Positions 35,436 to 48,060 are shown, counted from the first letter of the stretch. The stretch: DNA of 64,000 bases from Topomyia yanbarensis (GCF_030247195.1 NC_080672.1:82334113-82398112), one strand, 5' to 3'. Made by a program: numbers and translations. The notes: a model not told the origin generated them from the letters alone.

Positions 35436-36480
35436 TGTGTTGGATAAACATGTTAGGATAAGAAAAAGTTCTACAAATCTTATCACTCTAGTTTTACGAT
35501 TGGAAAGTGAAAAATATATTATGCAACAGTGCTACAATTGAAACGGCGATATAAAGTTTTATTGCCATATCAAGCCCTTATTCAATTACAATAACGTCGT
35601 ATTGAACAAGGCACTAGAACTATCGTCTAGAAATTCGAATTGCCTGTTTAATTAGTGAACCAAACATAATTGTTCGATGTTTCAAAATGAATTTGTCCCT
35701 TAAACGTAATTTTATATTAAATTAAGATGCAATAGTCATAGCCGAAACAAATCTTCAATTTGGAACTAACACAACACAAAAAATGTATGTCGAACAAAAA
35801 AATTGTTTCCGATGTGCGATGCCAATCATCCTTATTCTTGTGCCCATTTCATTTTGCTGTTGTAAACGGGAATACAAACCACTTTCGAACGAATCTCGCA
35901 TTCGTGGAAAACAATAATAAGGATGAGTTACAGGATCATGGGAATTTTCGAGTATGCAACCTGTCTTTTTCCCAAAAAATGCAAAATTCCCAAGAGGGAA
36001 AAATTTTGGACAAGACCAATTTCTTTGTGCATGAGGGCACATACCTTACATAAAGTATGGTTTTTTTTGTTTGTGTTTCGGATTCTCCTCGTCAGTAACT
36101 AGCACCATCTGGGTGTCCAGTTAGACTATGTATCTGAACTAGTACCCTGTATCAAAAGTACGATGTATCAAAACTAACACCACATTGGCGTCAATTAGAC
36201 ACTCAATCCAAACAGTTCGCACATGTATGGACGCCTAAAGCAACTGGATGGTATCGAGTTATGTCTCGGTTAGCAAACCCTTTCGCTGACGAGTAGAAAC
36301 AAACATGACATGTTTTAGAATAAATGGAAAATTTCGAAGCAATTACAACAATTTTTTATCATAAAATACTTGCGTTTAATGGATTGAACACACAATCATT
36401 ATAAACAGAAAAAAATAATTAGGTGTGACGATTAAGTATAGATTAAAACTCACATGCACCGCGATCTGCCCAGAACGCAT
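35436..36480. other. Intergenic region between DAPIT and HMG20
   Basis: The two genes converge. It holds the presumed 3'UTRs and about 900 bp of AT-rich sequence with no gene. CTCGTCAG near 36088 and CTGACGAG near 36286 form an inverted pair that may mark a decayed MITE. Confidence 0.45.
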
Positions 36481-37598
36481 TTACGCGGCCAAACTCTGCA
36501 GATCCAGTTTGCGTATGATGTCCTTTGCCTTGTTCAACGTATGACCGTGGGTGCTTGATTTTGCCATCTGATGTAGATCCGACATGTACTTATCGATGTT
36601 ATCTACGGTGGCACCCTTTTTCTCGTTCCCAATTGGTAACCCAGCCAGAGCAATCGCCAGCACCGATCTTAGCTTCTCCAGATGGGTCTGCAGTATCACA
36701 TTTCGGTTTTTCAGACCATTCGTCTCATTTTCCAGCTTCTGTATCCCGTTGTCCATGTTTTCTACATGCTTCTCCAGCACCGAATTCTGCTGCTCATAGT
36801 CGATGTTGGACTTCCGAAGCATCCTAAGCTCCGAGTCGATCACCTTATTGTGCTCCAGGAAATCGTCGGTAAAAATAGGTATTTCATAATCTCCCACGCG
36901 GATTTCCCGCTTATCGTCCTTTCCGTTCAAGTAGGTCCCAGTCGTATCCGAATCGTCACCATTGGTTTTTAGTTTCTTGCTGTTTGCTGTGGCCGGTTCA
37001 TTGTTGCTCTGCTGCTTGTACTCGGATACCTCCCGGTGATACCGTTCGCGGTCGGCTTCAGCCGCTTCCAGATATGGCCGTTTAACTTCATCCGTTAGCG
37101 TTCCCCATTCTTCCGCGAGCAGCTTTGTGATGTCAACGGAGGTCAGCGTTGGATGTTTGGCTCGAAACGAATCGCGCTTTTCGTTCATGTAGCGAACATA
37201 GCCTGTTGATTAAAAAATCAAATAATTTACTTGCATTTTTGTAATTTTATTAGTGTTAACGAGAACCTGGTAGTGAAAACTGTTTTTCAGGTCAATGAAA
37301 AATAGCATTAAATTTTTACCAAATAGGACACGTTAATAAGTTCTGGTTTTTGATAGCCTTTTCAAATCTCGTTTAGTGATTTTTTGAATATCCTGATATT
37401 AAAGCACTCACCTGTTAGCGGATGTTTGGGGGCGTTTGCATCCTTTGCACGCTTCTTTCGCTTACGCTTCGCTACCGGTTTTTGCGGGGGTTGTTGAAGC
37501 GCCTGATCGGAGGCTTTGGGTCGTTCCTTACTAGGGCCGTTTTTTGGTTGCTTTCCGGTCGCACTTGGGCTGTTTTCACTTTCGGTAGATTTATCCAT
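36481..37598 (-). CDS. HMG20A: HMG20A/HMG20B-like HMG-box protein
   Basis: A 302-residue nuclear protein in two exons, 37412-37598 and 36481-37202, with a GTGAGT donor and a TTAATCAACAG acceptor. HMG20A/B proteins bind DNA through one HMG box and associate with the LSD1-CoREST histone demethylase complex. Visible: basic cluster AKRKRKKRAKD (residues 43-53, likely NLS), HMG box about 57-125 with PKHPLTGYVRYMNEKRD and ITKLLAEEWGTL, a conserved YEIPIFTDDFLEHNK segment (168-182), then a long coiled coil about 184-245 with LRMLRKSNIDYEQQNSVLEK, and a C-terminal helix. Vertebrate paralogues are 317-347 residues, so this looks complete. A and B cannot be told apart by eye. The ATG at 37598 is the first in frame after an open upstream stretch without ATG. 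Confidence 0.88.
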
Positions 37599-37892
37599 AT
37601 TGGCGGCACAATTTTCAATACTGGGAGGACTTATTTTGATGGATTTTGCGGCAATTTCATGCGTTAGAAGTTTCTCACAAACCAGTGCGATTTTTTTCAC
37701 CAAAACCCCGGTAGCGCCACCAGACTACTGCGTTCGCTGATAAACAGAAATTTGGAGAGATTTTTGTGTAGAATTTTTGTGCCTTCAGATCACCGGCGTT
37801 TCGTGCAGGGATACCAGATATACTTTTATACTTACAAAATGACCACATTTAATGAAAGAAATCACAGATTATATAGAGAACAGTGAAATAAG

Positions 37893-38617
37893 AAAAGTCT
37901 ACCTATTCAGGACAATTGGAATCCGTCTTTAATACCTCTGTAGCAAAGCTGGATTCTAATTTTGCTCGATAGGTAGACTTTTTTGGCTTCACTCTCTGCA
38001 CACTCTTTGCGTACCTACCAAAGGCGTTATTATATACGAATACAAATATGTTAATAGCGGCCCTTAAGCTGACCCAACACGAGCCAAGAATATTATCAAT
38101 AAAAATATTGACAAAACAACTTCAATATGTCAATCCCATTTGAATTCTACAGAATCAATATTTCCAAAATGTCCTTACACGATCAATATATTGATCAATA
38201 ATTGATTTATTGTCAATATTTCCGCTAGTGTAGGGTCCGCTTTACGCGTTCAATATTTTTTTCAATACGAGTATTGATATTGCTTCAATACTTCAATCCT
38301 ATTTGAAATGTACATCGTCAACACAACTTTTTTCCATTACACGTAGAATACTTTAGTCAGTACTGTCTAGTATTCACAAAAATATTGAACGTATAAGGCC
38401 TGCTTTACATATTCAATATTGTTATTGAAGCAATATCATCAATACTGTTTATTGACAGAACTATTGAACGTGTATAATAATGCTCTGACGATTTTTCGAG
38501 GACACATTTTTGATTTGTACTTGATATGAAGAGCTCGATAAAGAGTGAAGCCGAAAAAGTTCAGCTTCGCTACAGAGGTATCAAAGACGGATTCCAATTG
38601 TGCTTGGTAGGTAGACT
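37893..38617. mobile_element. Foldback MITE, TIR AAAGTCTACCTA
   Basis: Left AAAGTCTACCTATTCAGGAC and right (rc) AAAGTCTACCTACCAAGCAC, with the inverted similarity extending at least 90 bp (AATTGGAATCCGTCTTT, ACCTCTGTAGC). The centre, about 38050-38460, is full of CAATATT/AATATTG motifs in both directions. Non-coding. The modular element at 38622 is inserted at its right tip. Confidence 0.65.
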
Positions 38618-38621
38618 TTTT

Positions 38622-41215
38622 GCCTTTCTCATATAAAGAAAGGCTATGCAATCACTGTAAAAATCGACTTTTTAACGGAGGCCCGGAGGGCCGAGTGTCA
38701 TACACCATTCGATTCAGTTTGTCGAGATCGGCAAATGTCTCTGTGTGTGTATGTATGTGTGTGTGTGTGTGTATGTGTGTGTGTCATTTAAACTCACACA
38801 ATTTTCTCAGAGATGGCTGAACCGATTTTCGCAAACTTAGTTTCATATGAAAGGTATAACGCTCCCATAAGCTGCTATTGAATTTTTAGTTGATCCGACT
38901 TCCGGTTCCGGAGTTACGGGTTGAAGAGTGCGGTCACACAGCAAATTCCCATATAAACTGGTACCACCATGATGTTCAAATGATGTAAAACATATTGAAA
39001 TTGATGTAACATTACTCTAGTTTGCGGGTCTGGATCACTAATGATCAATTAAAGCAGCTTTGACCACATTGGCCACCTATGACAGTTCATGACGCCCCCG
39101 GGGAACCCGCCAAGTTCCTAAGCTAATATCACATCCATTCCCCAACGAATTCTCTACCGATTTTTACAAACTTGATTTCAAATGAAAGATACAGTAATGC
39201 CATTGACTGCTGCTGAATTTCATTCGGTTCTGACTCTTGCTTCCGGAGTTACAGGGGTATTAGTAAGGATACACTGGAATTTCCCATATAAATCGGTACA
39301 ATCGTAATACCTCAGAGGCTAAAAACTATTGAAATGGTCACCAAATTACTTCTAATCGAAGATCTAGATCACTGATTGCCAATCAAACATTCTTTGAATA
39401 TATTGTCCACTATCGACGATTCCGGAAATCCGGAATTCCGGGCATATTACACAAATAAAGTCCCATCGGTTCTTCGGTGATGACTGAACCGATTTTCTCA
39501 AACCAAGTCTCAAATGGAAGGCAAAATATGCAGCTGAGTATTGCATCAGAGCCCCTCCCCCCCCCCCCCCCCCCGCCTTGCCCTTACACCATCCTCCTTC
39601 ATCACTCCCCTCCCCTTGGACCACCCTCACGCCCGCATTTCCTTCATCCACCCCGTATACCAAAATAAGATGAAGGATTTCTGACGCATCCTCCACTCCC
39701 ACTCTACTAACCCCCCATTCCCTCCACTTTTAAACCCATTCCACCAACATTTCAAAATATAATCACATGAAGATAACATTGAACTCATGCTGATTAAGCT
39801 GATTAAATACTATTTTTTTGCCTTCCTCATATAGAAAGGTTACGCAATTGCTCCAAAAACCGACTTTCTAACCGAGGCCCGGAGGGCCGAGTCTCATATA
39901 ACATTCGACTCAGTTCGCCGAGATCGCAAAATATCTGTGTGTATGTATGTGTGTATGTGTGTATGTATGTATGTATGTATGTATGTATGTATGTATGTAT
40001 GTATGTATGTGTGTATGTGCGGATTTGTTAACAAAATGTCTACATCGGTTTTTTGGAGATGGCTAAACCGATTTTTACAAACTAAGATTCAAATGAAAGG
40101 TATACTATTCTCATAGGTTGCTATTGAATTTGACATCTTGTCCCAGATTACGAGTTGAAGAGTATGGTTACAAAACAAAATTTGTTGATTTGTCCACATC
40201 GGTTTCTGGGAATTTTCTGAACCGATTTTGACAAACTTGATTTTAAATGGAAGGTCCATCAGCTGCTGTTGAATTTTGTGTGGATCCGAGTTCTGGTTCC
40301 TGAATTACAGGGTGATACGTACGATCACGCAGCAAATCTCGATTCTAACGAATTCTGCGATGAATGTAAAAAGGTGAAATTTTTGCCTTTCTCAATAGAA
40401 AGGTATTGCAATTGCTCTGAAAACCGACTTTTCAACGGAGGCCCAGAGGGCCGAGTGACATATACCATTCAATTCAGTTCGTCGAGTTCGGCAAATGTCT
40501 GTGTGTATGTATGTGTGTATGTATGTATGTGTGTGTGTATGTTACCAAAAATGTCACTCATTTTTCTCAGAGATGGCTGAACCGATTTTGACAAACTTAG
40601 TCTCAAATGAAAGGCGCAACGTTCCCATAGGCTGCTATCGAATTTTTAATGGATTTCAAAATTTACGAACTCACATCAGTTTCCCGGAAATGCTAGGGCC
40701 GATTTTCACAAACTTAGTCCCAAATGATAGCTATAATATCCCCACAGATGTCAATAAAATTTCGTACGGATCGCTTATATGGGACCGGAAATATAGACTA
40801 AATCGTCCGGTCACATATGAAATTCCCATATAAGTCGGAACTCAATTTTTTTTTCAAAGGGGGGACCCCATGAAATTTCAGAAATCGAATTCGTATTTTT
40901 GATGCCAAACATCTTTAAAATGCATGAAACGTCGAGATTTTATGTTATCTCGAAAAAAATTTTTTTTGTAAAGATTGACTTTTTGGGACTTTGCCGATTT
41001 CGCACCTTTTTCAGTTCAATATTACCGTGGCTGTTTTTTCTTCTTCAAAATTTTAGAACTCGAATAATGATTTATGTTCCTGTATATAGTTGTCATGTGA
41101 TGTACAATAATAAAATGTAATATATGCATTTAAAAGCTTTTAATGAATATAAACAACGCACACATTCTCGTGATTCAGAAAGGCACAATTGCACCGCTAG
41201 GTGGATTAAAATAGG
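38622..41215. mobile_element. Modular hairpin-ended repeat element, copy 2
   Basis: 2594 bp, inverted relative to copy 1 at 12906-15152, flanked by TTTTT on both sides. Begins with the hairpin GCCTTTCTCATATAAAGAAA and ends with CCGCTAGGTGGATTAAAATAGG. Has several modules each opening with GCCTTTCTC...GAAAGG, then GGCCCGGAGGGCCGAGT, a (GTAT)n or (GT)n tract, and AACCGATTTTCACAAAC; module starts near 38621, 39832 and 40385. It carries one more module than copy 1, with its own divergent sequence at 40380-41130. No convincing ORF. Confidence 0.75.
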
Positions 41216-41411
41216 TTTTTAACTTCTCTCTTTGCCTAACTGTCTCTACTCTATGAACTGTGCTTTATTCTAACGCCTTTAGAAAAAATGTCATCAATGT
41301 AACGAAGCAGGAGTCGGAACCAACAAATCGACGTCAACATTTCATAAGGCATTATATACAATATGCTCATGTTGAGAAAATGGCGTCTGAAAAATTACCT
41401 CGTACTTTATA

Positions 41412-41689
41412 CAGTCGTGATTCGCTGGTTGGGCCACAGCCTTGTCCAACTAACGAATTTGATTCGCTAGTTGGACCGACTGACAAATGTCAAAAACTCT
41501 CCAAAGAAGATGTTGGCAGTGTAAATGCATCTGTTCTTATCTCTAAATATTGTCAGATTGATTGTCAAAGTAAATATGGCACGAGATTTTGACGTTCAGA
41601 TGCTTTTTAGTTGGACAATGGTCCAACTAGCGGAGGTCCAACTAAAAAGCGGTCCAGTTAAAAAGTGTCCAACCAGCGAATCACGACTG
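41412..41689. mobile_element. pogo-type MITE, copy 1
   Basis: 278 bp, TIR CAGTCGTGATTCGCTGGTTG, TA on both sides. The internal GGTCCAACTAGCG and inverted CGCTAGTTGGACC extend the symmetry. The CAGT tip with TA target fits pogo/Tigger non-autonomous elements. Confidence 0.85.
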
Positions 41690-42536
41690 TATTCCCATTT
41701 ATGAACAGGAGCTTGATTTAAGTACCAAACAACTCAATGCCGTGTTAAATTAACCATTTTTTCCGAATAATATAACAGATTTATTAAAACAATTGTATTT
41801 TGAACGTTTTTTGTAGATAAATGTTTTGATCCCTTTTGAAACATCGCACTGGTTTTGTGCCCTCTCCCATAATCCCTTTTCGGCGAGACGTTAGCTTATA
41901 GTGCGTGCGGGTGAGCCCTTTTGTTTACAGCAAATGATTATGTGACGTTTATTTTGATCCCTTTCTTGGTGTTGCGATGTTTTTGTTCCCTTTTCAAGTA
42001 TAGTCTTTTTCATTAAGAAAAGGGCCCATAAACAAATTTTTCCGTTTTGTTGTTTGGTGTTTATGAGTCGTTAATTTTTGAGGGGAAGTGAAAGGGAACA
42101 TAAGCAAAACAAGTTATTTTGCTTATGTGCCTTTTCGATAATCCATTATTTCCCCAACAGCCAGGTTTCGGAATCGGCTTATTTAAGGTATGTATAAAGC
42201 TTTGTTAGTGTCCATTTGAAGTAAGTATTAACCGGAATTGTTTACGTTTTGTTTATCGGCCCATTTGAAATGTTCTCGTCGAAATATCCGAAAAAAGTTC
42301 AGAAAGAATACCTTAAAAATGAAAAAAAAATTCCACAACACATCAAATATCATCATATCTGGCATCCCTGGATCATGTTCAGATTTATATACACGGTTAG
42401 CTGAAGTATCCGATAAGTAAAGTAAAATAAGTAAAAAAAGGCTCACTTATACGGAAAAATAACACAACTCAAATAATAAGTTCTTTTAACTTAAATTTCG
42501 GTACTTTTGAGTTTTGCGTCGCTTTCGCACTTATTA
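41690..42536. other. Intergenic DNA with a partial MITE
   Basis: No gene. Recurrent GATCCCTTTT / AAAAGGG-like motifs at about 41830-42130 in both orientations. 42470-42536 is a partial copy of the MITE at 22643-22981. Confidence 0.4.
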
Positions 42537-43195
42537 CACACTTATCCTTAGCTACTCATTGCAACTAAAACGCTTTTACTCATAAATGAGTAAAATTTGT
42601 TTGATAGTTCAATATGATGTCCGATCGAAGTAGGTCATCTCCATCCGACATCAGTACTACATCATTCCGACTACAGTCGTGATTCGCTGGTTGGGCCACA
42701 GCCTTGTCCAACTAACGAATTTGATTCGCTAGTTGGACCGACTGACAAATGTCAAAAACTCTCCAAAGAAGATGTTGGCTGTGTAAATGCATCTGTTCTT
42801 ATCTCTAAATATTGTCAGATTGATTGTCAAAGTAAATATGGCACGAGATTTTGACGTTCAGATGCTTTTTAGTTGGACAATGGTCCAACTAGCGGAGGTC
42901 CAACTAAAAAGCGGTCCAGTTAAAAAGTGTCCAACCAGCGAATCACGACTGTACTTTTACTCATTTTTGATAAGGTACGGTTTTTGTCAGAAACGCGTCA
43001 AATTTACTCATTTGTAAAAAATCGTACCTTGTCAAAAATGAGTAAAAGTAGGTGAGGCTATTCGGAATGATGTAGTACCGATTTCGGATGGAGATGACCT
43101 ACTTCGATCAGACATCATATTGAACTTTCAAACAAATTTTACTCATTTTTGAGAAAAAGCGTTTTAGTTGAAATGAGTAGCTGAGGATAAGCGTG
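42537..43195. mobile_element. Foldback MITE CACGCTTATCC, with nested pogo MITE
   Basis: Ends CACACTTATCCTTAGCTACT and (rc) CACGCTTATCCTCAGCTACT, flanked by TA (42535-42536, 43196-43197). Arms are near-perfect inverted repeats of about 135 bp or more (for example GAAGTAGGTCATCTCCATCC). A 278-bp pogo-type MITE sits inside at 42674-42951. Confidence 0.8.
42674..42951. mobile_element. pogo-type MITE, copy 2
   Basis: 278 bp, flanked by TA. Practically identical to copy 1 at 41412-41689; I see one difference (GGCAGTG against GGCTGTG). Nested inside the foldback element. Confidence 0.85.
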
Positions 43196-43204
43196 TAGAC
43201 TATT

Positions 43205-44695
43205 CTATATGGGCTGTTCTATTTTACATCACCGACTAAAACAGATCGATCGCAATGCTGCTATGCAGTTCTAAAACAGCTTTACTATTCTGTTTTAAAT
43301 TTTCCAAAATTTAACACACAAATAGAACACTGTTCTATTTTTTTTTCTTTTCATTAGAATGTGTGACGACTGACAGCAGAAAAAAACAATATGGGTCAGG
43401 AAAGTGATAAAAAATGACAAAATGAAATAAACAATATTTAGAACAGGTGGCTAATTCATCGCGTTGGGAATACCATGTTCTAGATGTATTTTAACAGATC
43501 CAAATTATCCGACGGCTTTTCATTTTGAAACAAATTTACATCACAGCATTGCGAACAGCCAAGGCTGTTTTTTCAACGCTGATGTATTTTGTTACAGATG
43601 CCAGATTTACAGACAAATTTTTAGTATTTTACAGAATTTTGATGGTCTCCTACAGACGTAGCCAGACATCTACAGATTTTAAATAGAATAATAGTGTTTT
43701 GCGAAATTGCATTATGTCTGTATTCGAATACGAGTGATTCCTTCACAACAGTATTCTAATTTCATTCTACTTTTAAAGTAATATTCTAGCACTGAGAGCT
43801 GACACACAAGTAAAGTTTTCAACTTATATAAGAATTAAAACTGTCGCTTTGAAATGACAACAGCAAGTAGCAACTTGCCACTTGGCGGCGCTTCGATCGG
43901 CCAGCAATCGCTATACGGAACATGTGTGCGAACTTGGATACAATGGTGACTCATGCATGCGAACCCGTATGCGATGGCGATTTTCAATGTATTTTCATTT
44001 AAATGATTACACAGGTTTTTCGGAAAAGTTTGTTCCAGCTTATATGTTTGTTCTCTGTGATTCTAGCGAAACTAGGATTTACACATCCATCTACAGATAT
44101 TAATTATTCTTCTACAGACATTTAAAAAAAACATGTGGCATCGCTGATTCTGCATGAGATGTTCTATTTTACATCACTGACTAAAACAGATCGATCGTAA
44201 GGCTGTTCTATTTTACATCACAGACTAAAACAGATCGATCACAATGCTGAGATGCAGTTCTATTTTTCGAGCACTTCTACAGACATTTAAAAAAAACATG
44301 TGGCATCGCTGATTCTGCATGAGATGTTCTATTTTACATCACTGACTAAAACAGATCGATCGTAAGGCTGTTCTATTTTACATCACAGACTAAAACAGAT
44401 CGATCACAATGCTGAGATGCAGTTCTATTTTTCGAGCACTTTTTTAGATCAGATTTAAAACAGCTCGACTATTCTGTTTTAAATTTTCCACAATTTAAAA
44501 CACGAATAGAACACTGTTCTAAACATTTTCATTGGTATGTGTTAAAAAACAATATGTATCACATAAGACACAAACAATAACAAAATCAAATAAACAACAT
44601 TTAGAACAGGTGCCTAAATCATCGCATTGGGAACACCTTGTTCTAGATGTATTTTGACAGATCCAAATTATCCGACGGCTTGTCAGTTTGAAACA
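43205..44695. repeat. Direct duplication of a GTTCTATTTTACATCA repeat
   Basis: Two related blocks, about 43205-43545 and 44155-44695, share GTTCTATTTTACATCAC, ACTAAAACAGATCGATC, TTCTAGATGTATTTT and CCAAATTATCCGACGGCTT. Between them the phrase CTACAGA(C/T) recurs. Within the second block, 44111-44440 is an exact tandem duplication of 165 bp. No coding region recognised. Confidence 0.6.
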
Positions 44696-44881
44696 AATAG
44701 ACTTTTCTACGGCTCATGTACGTACACGCCACATGACACAAATACTACATTACAAGCTGGTGGAAAATAATAAACAAAGACGGCAAAAGTAAATGGGATT
44801 GTTTTCAACCAGGAAACATCATTAGTGTTCGTGAAACCGGTCGCAAAGAACTCAATTTACATCAGAGCGTTGCAAACAGCC

Positions 44882-45130
44882 TAAGAGCATGTTCAGGAGA
44901 GTTTCAGTTTTAGATTTATAATTTTGACAGTTCTATAATATAAAACTGGAAATTTTAAAACTGGAACTTTCTGTCCCCAGCAGCAGTTTTAGCGGGTGTT
45001 CTATTCAGTTTAAAATTCATGTCTCGTCATGCCTTCAGCGTTACTGCATTCAAATTTATTTTTCCCCGGTCTATCTGTTCTAAGTGTCCCTGCTGAAAAC
45101 TTTACATGTATTTAAAACACAGTTCTGTGA
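44882..45130. mobile_element. Partial MITE of the GAGCATGTTCAGGAG family
   Basis: Matches the reverse complement of the right part of 21549-21967, starting CTAAGAGCATGTTCAGGAG; high similarity over about 240 bp including CGTTACTGCATTCAAATTTA. The other end is missing. 45131-45419 is AT-rich with GTTTCAA/TTGAAAC motifs. Confidence 0.65.
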
Positions 45131-45419
45131 TTTTGCTCTTATTCACTATATATGTCGCGACTTCGAAATGTTACGCGAGTTGAGAGACTATAGCCTGCTA
45201 ATAAAAGAAATTTGGTCTCAACTCAATAACAATTTTCCTGTTTGATATAATGATAAACAAGATTCAGGTTTGATTCAATCAATACTGTTGTTTTAAATTA
45301 CCAACAAATTCATTTGTTGGCTTTTCAATAGTTTCAACAAATATTTCGTTTGAAACAACAAAATCATGATAAGTTCAAACGAACAAACAAGTTTGAAGCA
45401 ACAACAAAAATCTTTAGTA

Positions 45420-45676
45420 CAGTCGTGATTCGCTGGTTGGGCCACACCTCTGTCCAAACTAACGAATTTGATTCGTTACTTGGACCGACTGACAGATGTC
45501 AACAACTCTCCAAAGGAGACGTTGGTAGTCTATTCATCTATTCACATCTCTAATAATTGTCAAAGTCAATTTGACATAAGATTTTGACATTCAGATGCTT
45601 TTTAGTTGGACAATGGTCCAACTAAAAAGCGGTCCAGTTAAAAAATGTTCAACCAGCGAATCACGAGTCACGACTG
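45420..45676. mobile_element. pogo-type MITE, copy 3 (shorter)
   Basis: 257 bp, flanked by TA. Lacks about 20 bp (the AACTAGCGGAGGTCC part) found in copies 1 and 2, and has a duplicated tip TCACGAGTCACGACTG at its right end. Older than the other two. Confidence 0.8.
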
Positions 45677-46720
45677 TATTAACGAAAGATGAGAACAACT
45701 CAAATTTAGTTGAAATCAAACAAAGATTCTGTTGGTTTTTAACAAAGGGATCTGTTCGATCAAACAAATTTTATTTTGTTTCAACAATGTTTCTATTTTA
45801 AATGCAAACAAAAGTATATGTTGAACTAAACCAAATACATGCTTTCGAAAAACGCTCCTCGAATAGAAATGCACAACAGTATTACACAGAGGTGGGAAAA
45901 AACCGGTTTAGTACCGGTGCGGTAAACCAAATTTTCACACGATTTTGTGGTTCCTTTACATCGTGTGCGGTCTTACCGCTGGTTGTGTTTCAACGAGACA
46001 CGAAAACCAAACCGAGTTTCGTTTACACAGCACCGTGGTTTGGTTTTGATTTTCGTTTACCGGTGCACGAGTATGGAACGAAACACGAGAATACCGAAAC
46101 CAAACTTCGGCTGTGTTGCGGTTGTGTATTCGGGTTGATGTTTATCGGCTATGCTAGTGCTGCCAGCATTTTTATTAGAAATTCAGTGCATATTTATTTT
46201 AGATATAATGTCAGGTATTTTTTCGGTAATTGAAAAATTGTTCTGAGACATCTTCCATGTACAACAAAAATGTTCCTCGTCGTTTTGGAAGAAAATAAAT
46301 GACTTACCTTAACTCAATATTACGGCATTTTCATGATGATTTATCATCAGGAACTTTGCAATATGGGTATGTTTGGTATGGGGAACTGCCCAAAAATCGA
46401 AAGTAAAAGGAAGTTTATTAGCCTTCGCTATTTATATATGAGAGACTGAGAGCAAGAGTGGATTAAAATTTTGTTCAGAGCAAAAGTGGGTTAAAATATT
46501 CCCTTAGATCCGAAATGGTATATTTATCAAAACTTCAGGCAAAGCGGGTCAAATATCATTTAGCGCAAAAATTGTTCGACAAAATTTTCAGAGCAAGAAT
46601 GGTATAGAATATTAACCCATTTTTGTGGTACGAAAATAATACATAGGTTCATAACAGGTGTTCAGAATATTTCTTATTCGGACTTGTGAACAGAAATCGT
46701 AAGATTTTGGATCCGTATAG

Positions 46721-46975
46721 GTCAGCAGACACCGAAAATTGACCATTGGCGCCATTTGGAATCCAAGATGGTGACTTCCGGTTACCACAAAATAGTGAGA
46801 ACCACCATCAATATGGGTGTCATTTGAAAGGATATGGTCAGCAGACACCGAAAATTGACCATTAGCGCCATTTTGAAATCCAAGATGGCGACTTCCGGTT
46901 ACCACAAAATAGTGAAAACCACCATCAATATGGGTATCATTTGAAAGAATGTGGTCAGCAGACATCGAAAATTGA
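46721..46975. repeat. 116-bp tandem repeat, about 2.2 copies
   Basis: GTCAGCAGACACCGAAAATT starts near 46721, 46837 and 46954, with CCAAGATGGCGACTTCCGGT in each full unit. It abuts the 9-bp minisatellite. Differences between units are about 8 per 116 bp by eye. Confidence 0.8.
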
Positions 46976-47320
46976 TGGATTTGATTGATTTGATTGATTT
47001 GATTGATTTGATTGATTTGATTGATTTGATTGATTTGATTGATTTGATTGATTTGATTGATTTGATTGATTTGATTGATTTGATTGATTTGATTGATTTG
47101 ATTGATTTGATTGATTTGATTGATTTGATTGATTTGATTGATTTGATTGATTTGATTGATTTGATTGATTTGATTGATTTGATTGATTTGATTGATTTGA
47201 TTGATTTGATTGATTTGATTGATTTGATTGATTTGATTGATTTGATTGATTTGATTGATATGATTGATATGATTGATATGATTGATTTGATTGATTTGAT
47301 TGATTTGATTGATTGTTTTC
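46972..47320. repeat. 9-bp minisatellite (GATTTGATT)n
   Basis: About 38 copies of GATTTGATT, almost perfect until near 47258, where GATATGATT variants appear. Beyond 47320 it decays into GATTGATTTCATT-type sequence to about 47500. Encodes artefactual DLI or NQI repeats in open frames of 126 and 292 codons. Confidence 0.95.
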
Positions 47321-48060
47321 AATTTGATTGATTTCATAGCTTTCATTGTTTTCATTGATTTAATTGATTGTATTGATTGCATTAATTTCAATGATTTGAT
47401 TGATCGCATTGATTGCATTGATTTCATTGATTGTATTGATTTCATTGTTTTTATTGATTTCTTTGAAGTCATTAATTTCAATTTCAACATTGTTACATTA
47501 GCATCAACGACTTTCCCGAATCAAAAATATCTACATTTATCGGTTTCATACGATTATTCACCAAGAAAGGTAGCCATTTTGAATTTCGTGTCCGTTTCTT
47601 GGTTTTTAATATGGTAAAGAACATCAATTGTGAATCGTTAACAATCGCCCAGAACCTGACATTTCGATATTGCCCCATCGACTCTCAACAACTAACCTTA
47701 TTCAATTCAGTTGTTCAGTTGTTTATTCGGCAGCACTGCACATGAATTTACTGCCTCTTCTTTCAACCGAAGCACCGCGTACAGAAAAAAACCAGGTTCG
47801 GTTTTCTAAAGCCGAACCGACACCGCTGTTTAGAATACATTAACACCAGTTGAAAATCGTGCACACATGTAAACGGTGCTGAGTGACTCGGTTTGATTTT
47901 CAAAACCGACACTCGGTCGAGGTTGTCATTTCGTTTACCGTGTGAACGAAATCAAAACCGCACACGATGTGGATCGCTCGTTTACACGTGTTGAGACTTT
48001 GAGCACCATACCAGTGACTGTACGTACCGGTTGGTTTTCTTACCCACCTCTGGTATTACA

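Larger units (their letters stand above)
45887..48052. mobile_element. hAT-type element, 2.2 kb, 8-bp TSD
   Basis: Left end CAGAGGTGGGAAAAAACCGG and right end (rc) CAGAGGTGGGTAAGAAAACC, flanked by GTATTACA (45879-45886, 48053-48060). Both subterminal 200-bp regions are rich in ACCGGT, AACCAAACC and CGTTTAC motifs in opposite orientation. No transposase frame; the interior holds a minisatellite. Non-autonomous. Confidence 0.85.

Noticed and set aside
45802..46233. 143-codon frame at the left end of the hAT element
   Set aside because: It spans the flank and TIR (45887), so it cannot be a native gene; composition is that of ACCGGT-rich subterminal repeats.
46972..47320. Regular short repeat array, considered as CRISPR
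   Set aside because: The 9-bp units are continuous with no spacers, in a eukaryotic transposon.
46612..47490. 292-codon minus-strand frame with NQI repeats and the 126-codon plus-strand DLI frame
   Set aside because: Both come from the 9-bp minisatellite in a non-autonomous hAT element.
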